Assembly: GCA_015057665.1 (NCBI GenBank)
Contig: SVDY01000001.1
Span: 186,001-250,000, forward strand
DNA length: 64,000 nt
Source of the DNA: Lachnospiraceae bacterium
Lineage (GTDB): Bacteria; Bacillota; Clostridia; Lachnospirales; Lachnospiraceae
Direction of reading: 5' to 3'
In this document: positions 61,576 to 64,000 of the stretch, piece after piece
Position numbering within the stretch: position 1 is the first letter of the stretch
Layout of the letters: each line of letters starts with the position of its first letter
The notes under the pieces: generated by a model
The model's database searches: none
Told to the model about the DNA's origin: nothing
Seen by the model: only the letters and a program-made list of their open reading frames with translations
Translations under genes and position numbers: made by a program

Positions 61576-63906
61576 TCATTGTACTATTTTTTCAAGAGAC
61601 GTTTTCAGGCTTTCGAGCCATTCTGCAATCTTCCAGCGGATTTGGTATGGATTTTTTCTTTTTACCAGCCAGATGCCATCCTTTTCTTCTGCCAGTCTGT
61701 CCGATTTCTCTTCTTTTCCGGATAAAGTCTCACTCCCAGATTCTTCTTCGCTCCTGAAGCTTTCCTCTTCGTCTTTTACCTCGCCCATCATATCTTCGTA
61801 ACATAGAGACGGATACATCATACACCACCAGTTGGCACCTTCTGCTTTCCCAAGGTCAATCCGAAGGGCATCGTAGGTGCCGCTTGGAAGAAGAATGTCC
61901 CCGTATATTTTTAAGGGAAAACTTTCCCGGCATAAGTAAGTCCGGGATTCGCAGACGTATTTTTCTTCTTCACAGGCAGTTTGAACCCAATCGTTAATCT
62001 GATCAAGAGATAACTTCAAAGTACTCATACACGCATCTTTGGAATCCACTCCATCCAGCAGTTCCTGCAGTTTGGGTAGAATCCGGTCTTTGATTCGTAT
62101 CTTTCTCTCCTGATCTTCGGGAAGGTCGCTGTCTGCACGGATATGAAAGCGGACAATATCCGGAACATTCTCTTTGACAGATCTCAGATCAGAACCACTT
62201 TCCTGGCTTTCCTCCTTTATCTCAATCTGTTCACCTTCTATCTTTAAAGACAGGCGCCTTCTATCCTTCCGGCCTTCTGCCTCATTTCTTAACAGTTTCG
62301 CCAGAGTATCCTCTGTTTCAGAAGAGAAATTCTGATTCGCTGCCATTTTATCCACATATTCTCCAAAGGAAGGACCTTTTTCTCCGCCAAGCTCTATTGT
62401 TTCTCCCACTTCTTCCTCTGTATAAAATACAAGGGTTGTTCCCGCAATGGAATCCCTCTGATTCAGTTCCTCAAGAAGGCGGCTTCGCACTTTCTCATCA
62501 TTCATCATGTCCACAGAGAAAAGGATTGCTTTCAGGTGTCCAAAATCCAGCTTTTTATCCTCCCGGACGTAATCCATCTCCTCCGCTTCCTGCAGAGAAT
62601 CTGCTTCGTAGGATAGTACTTTCCCTTTTCTTCCACCCTCCTTATCTCCGGAAGACAAATCTGCCGTTTCATAAAGAATTTTATAAGTACTGTTCTCCCC
62701 CTTTTCTACACCCATGGACATGACATAATTTTTATCCTCAATATCTGCCCAATCATGGCAGCCTGTCAGAGTCAGAAGACATATTGTGGTGACAAGTGCC
62801 GCCATAGTTCCTTTTTTCCTTGTCTTTTTTCCTTTTTTTCTATATAAATATGCAGGAAGAAGAAGGGAAAGTGGGAAATCGACCCACATTTTATACGGAA
62901 TGAAGAATTGAAAGATTGGCTCCGGCTCCTGGATCCACAGTATCATAATAAATATGCCGGCAATCCATCCTACGGTATACCATCTCCATTTCTCCTTTTG
63001 TACAAATCTGCTTCCATAATAAAGATAGGCTGTCACCAAGGCAAATGCACTGAAAATCCAGAATACCAGAAACAGGATATCAAGCCGTTCCACAAATCTG
63101 CCCGGCAGCCGGACACTCTGCATAATGTAAAGAGCAGACCAGAGTTTTTCCCCCGTGCGCACGGTTCCAAACATACCAATGGTCCCAATATACAGAATGA
63201 CATTCATAAGAATCGTAAAAATACAGGCAGCTCCTATAGTTCTGGCAGCCGCCACGGATTCCTTTCTTTCTGACTGCAGGGCCGGACACAGAAATAAGAT
63301 AAATTCTATAGGCTGATAAAACAGGAGAATACCATAGATTCCATAGGCCTTTTTCATCACAGCCTGATCTGCAAAGGTTCCCCACAGCTGCTCCGGGAGA
63401 GCCTCATAATCAATCTGAAAGAGAGCTAAAAACAGCACAATCAAAAGAGGTACAAAAATATAAGGAAATAATACTTCCAGAATTCTCCCTCTGATGCGGA
63501 ACTGTTTCCCCGCTGTCAGATAAACCAGTCCCAGAATGGGAATCATGATCCATACTAAAGTATCATCCGGCAATAAAACTTCACGAATCAAATTGACAAA
63601 GAGAATCATAAGGAACAAACCATGGATAAAAAAGCGGATCACATAGATTGTTCTGATTCCTCCTCTCAGGACCGGATTCCTTTCCTCTCTGGTCAGGTGA
63701 TCCGGACTTGATTTTCTTTTGCTGTAGCAATTCAAATACCAGACAGCCAAAAGAAATAAAAGACCGGATGATGCCAGCAGTACAGGAAGACCGCCTTTTC
63801 CCGCAAAACCCACTAAGACAGCCGGAAGAATCAAGCTGGTCATGGCAAAGAGTTCGATGGAGAGCATCATAAAAAGTTTCTTCTCCGAGATTTTGTTTTT
63901 ATTCAT
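61576..63906 (-). CDS. GerAB-GerAC fused spore germination protein
   Basis: A 776-codon frame. Residues 1-360 form a GerAB-type permease with about 10 helices (LFMMLSIELFAMTSLILPAVL; FWIFSAFALVTAYLYYGSRF). From Met368 a lipoprotein signal (LVTTICLLTLTGC, Cys383) starts a GerAC-type domain (DIEDKNYVMSMGVEKG). In most spore formers these are two genes. Met368 (62805) has AAAAGGAA directly upstream, so separate translation of the second part is possible. The two parts belong to the germinant receptor in the spore inner membrane. A probable gerAA end overlaps its start. Confidence 0.85.
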   Translation of the reverse strand: MNKNKISEKKLFMMLSIELFAMTSLILPAVLVGFAGKGGLPVLLASSGLLFLLAVWYLNCYSKRKSSPDHLTREERNPVLRGGIRTIYVIRFFIHGLFLMILFVNLIREVLLPDDTLVWIMIPILGLVYLTAGKQFRIRGRILEVLFPYIFVPLLIVLFLALFQIDYEALPEQLWGTFADQAVMKKAYGIYGILLFYQPIEFILFLCPALQSERKESVAAARTIGAACIFTILMNVILYIGTIGMFGTVRTGEKLWSALYIMQSVRLPGRFVERLDILFLVFWIFSAFALVTAYLYYGSRFVQKEKWRWYTVGWIAGIFIMILWIQEPEPIFQFFIPYKMWVDFPLSLLLPAYLYRKKGKKTRKKGTMAALVTTICLLTLTGCHDWADIEDKNYVMSMGVEKGENSTYKILYETADLSSGDKEGGRKGKVLSYEADSLQEAEEMDYVREDKKLDFGHLKAILFSVDMMNDEKVRSRLLEELNQRDSIAGTTLVFYTEEEVGETIELGGEKGPSFGEYVDKMAANQNFSSETEDTLAKLLRNEAEGRKDRRRLSLKIEGEQIEIKEESQESGSDLRSVKENVPDIVRFHIRADSDLPEDQERKIRIKDRILPKLQELLDGVDSKDACMSTLKLSLDQINDWVQTACEEEKYVCESRTYLCRESFPLKIYGDILLPSGTYDALRIDLGKAEGANWWCMMYPSLCYEDMMGEVKDEEESFRSEEESGSETLSGKEEKSDRLAEEKDGIWLVKRKNPYQIRWKIAEWLESLKTSLEKIVQ

Positions 63907-64000
63907 GAGACCCTTCCTCCTGTTTTTTCTGATTCCCTTCTTTGCCCAAGTTTCTCTTTTTCCGAGGAATACTCCGCCGGATTCTGGCGCCCTCTCTCGT
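63899..64000 (-). CDS. C-terminal end of probable gerAA (partial)
   Basis: An open frame entering from the window edge, 33 codons plus stop, very basic (RIRRSIPRKKRNLGKEG), as in the cytosolic tail of GerAA receptor subunits. Its stop codon overlaps the ATG of the GerAB-AC gene, the usual coupling in gerA operons. The call rests on gene order more than on sequence. Confidence 0.5.
   Translation of the reverse strand, partial: TREGARIRRSIPRKKRNLGKEGNQKKQEEGSHE

Overview
The window looks like the chromosome of a low-GC, spore-forming gut Firmicute, most likely a Lachnospiraceae member. The support is a GerA-type germinant receptor, murI, ddl, a DUF1934 protein, pepV, and surface proteins with LPxTG-type anchors and Cna-B/SpaA-like isopeptide domains. 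I see no rRNA, tRNA or CRISPR array. The genus is not determined.

Positions 1-15900 are an accessory region. It holds two unknown plus-strand genes, a uracil-DNA-glycosylase-like gene, two matching 43-codon remnants of a permease gene, a small inverted-repeat element, and a DUF3990 (ADP-ribosyltransferase-like) gene overlapping a probable partner. Next is a minus-strand series (10294 to 4938): a small protein, a replication-relaxation-like winged-helix protein, two unknown proteins (one with a zinc ribbon), a structured 153-nt RNA element closed by a 14-bp stem, a reverse transcriptase with a YSDD active site, and one more unknown protein. Divergent from it is a plus-strand operon with a sigma-70-like protein carrying a large extra C-terminus, a Ser/Thr-kinase-like protein, and a membrane-anchored GH25 lysozyme with an Ig-like domain. 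I consider this the best candidate for an undescribed system, perhaps anti-phage. A DUF551 protein and an XRE regulator follow.

Positions 15896-18696 carry a MATE exporter and the dipeptidase PepV. Positions 18831-30205 are a first pilus locus: a distinct sortase, a 2529-residue leucine-rich-repeat adhesin, a pilin, and a class C sortase in one reading frame with an LPQTG-anchored protein.

Positions 30360-54923 hold two paralogous pilus operons. Each runs in the order: cytosolic coiled-coil protein, signal peptidase I, giant CHAP-domain tip protein, major pilin, class C sortase, LPQTG pilin. The distal operon (42505-54923) also ends in a thioester adhesin. An IS4-like insertion sequence (40517-42450) sits in the terminator between them. 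Both operons start downstream of 11-bp-spaced GTAC direct repeats. The adjacent two-component system (55074-57663) has a response regulator with a SARP/BTAD-like DNA-binding domain, a class known to bind 11-bp-spaced direct repeats, so it is the likely activator. Three coiled-coil paralogues (39389, 53997, 57742) each carry seven cysteines spaced exactly 11 residues apart.

Positions 58567-64000 return to core genes: mscL with a zinc-ribbon tail, a DUF1934 gene, murI, ddl, and a GerAB-GerAC reading-frame fusion, with the end of a probable gerAA at the window edge.
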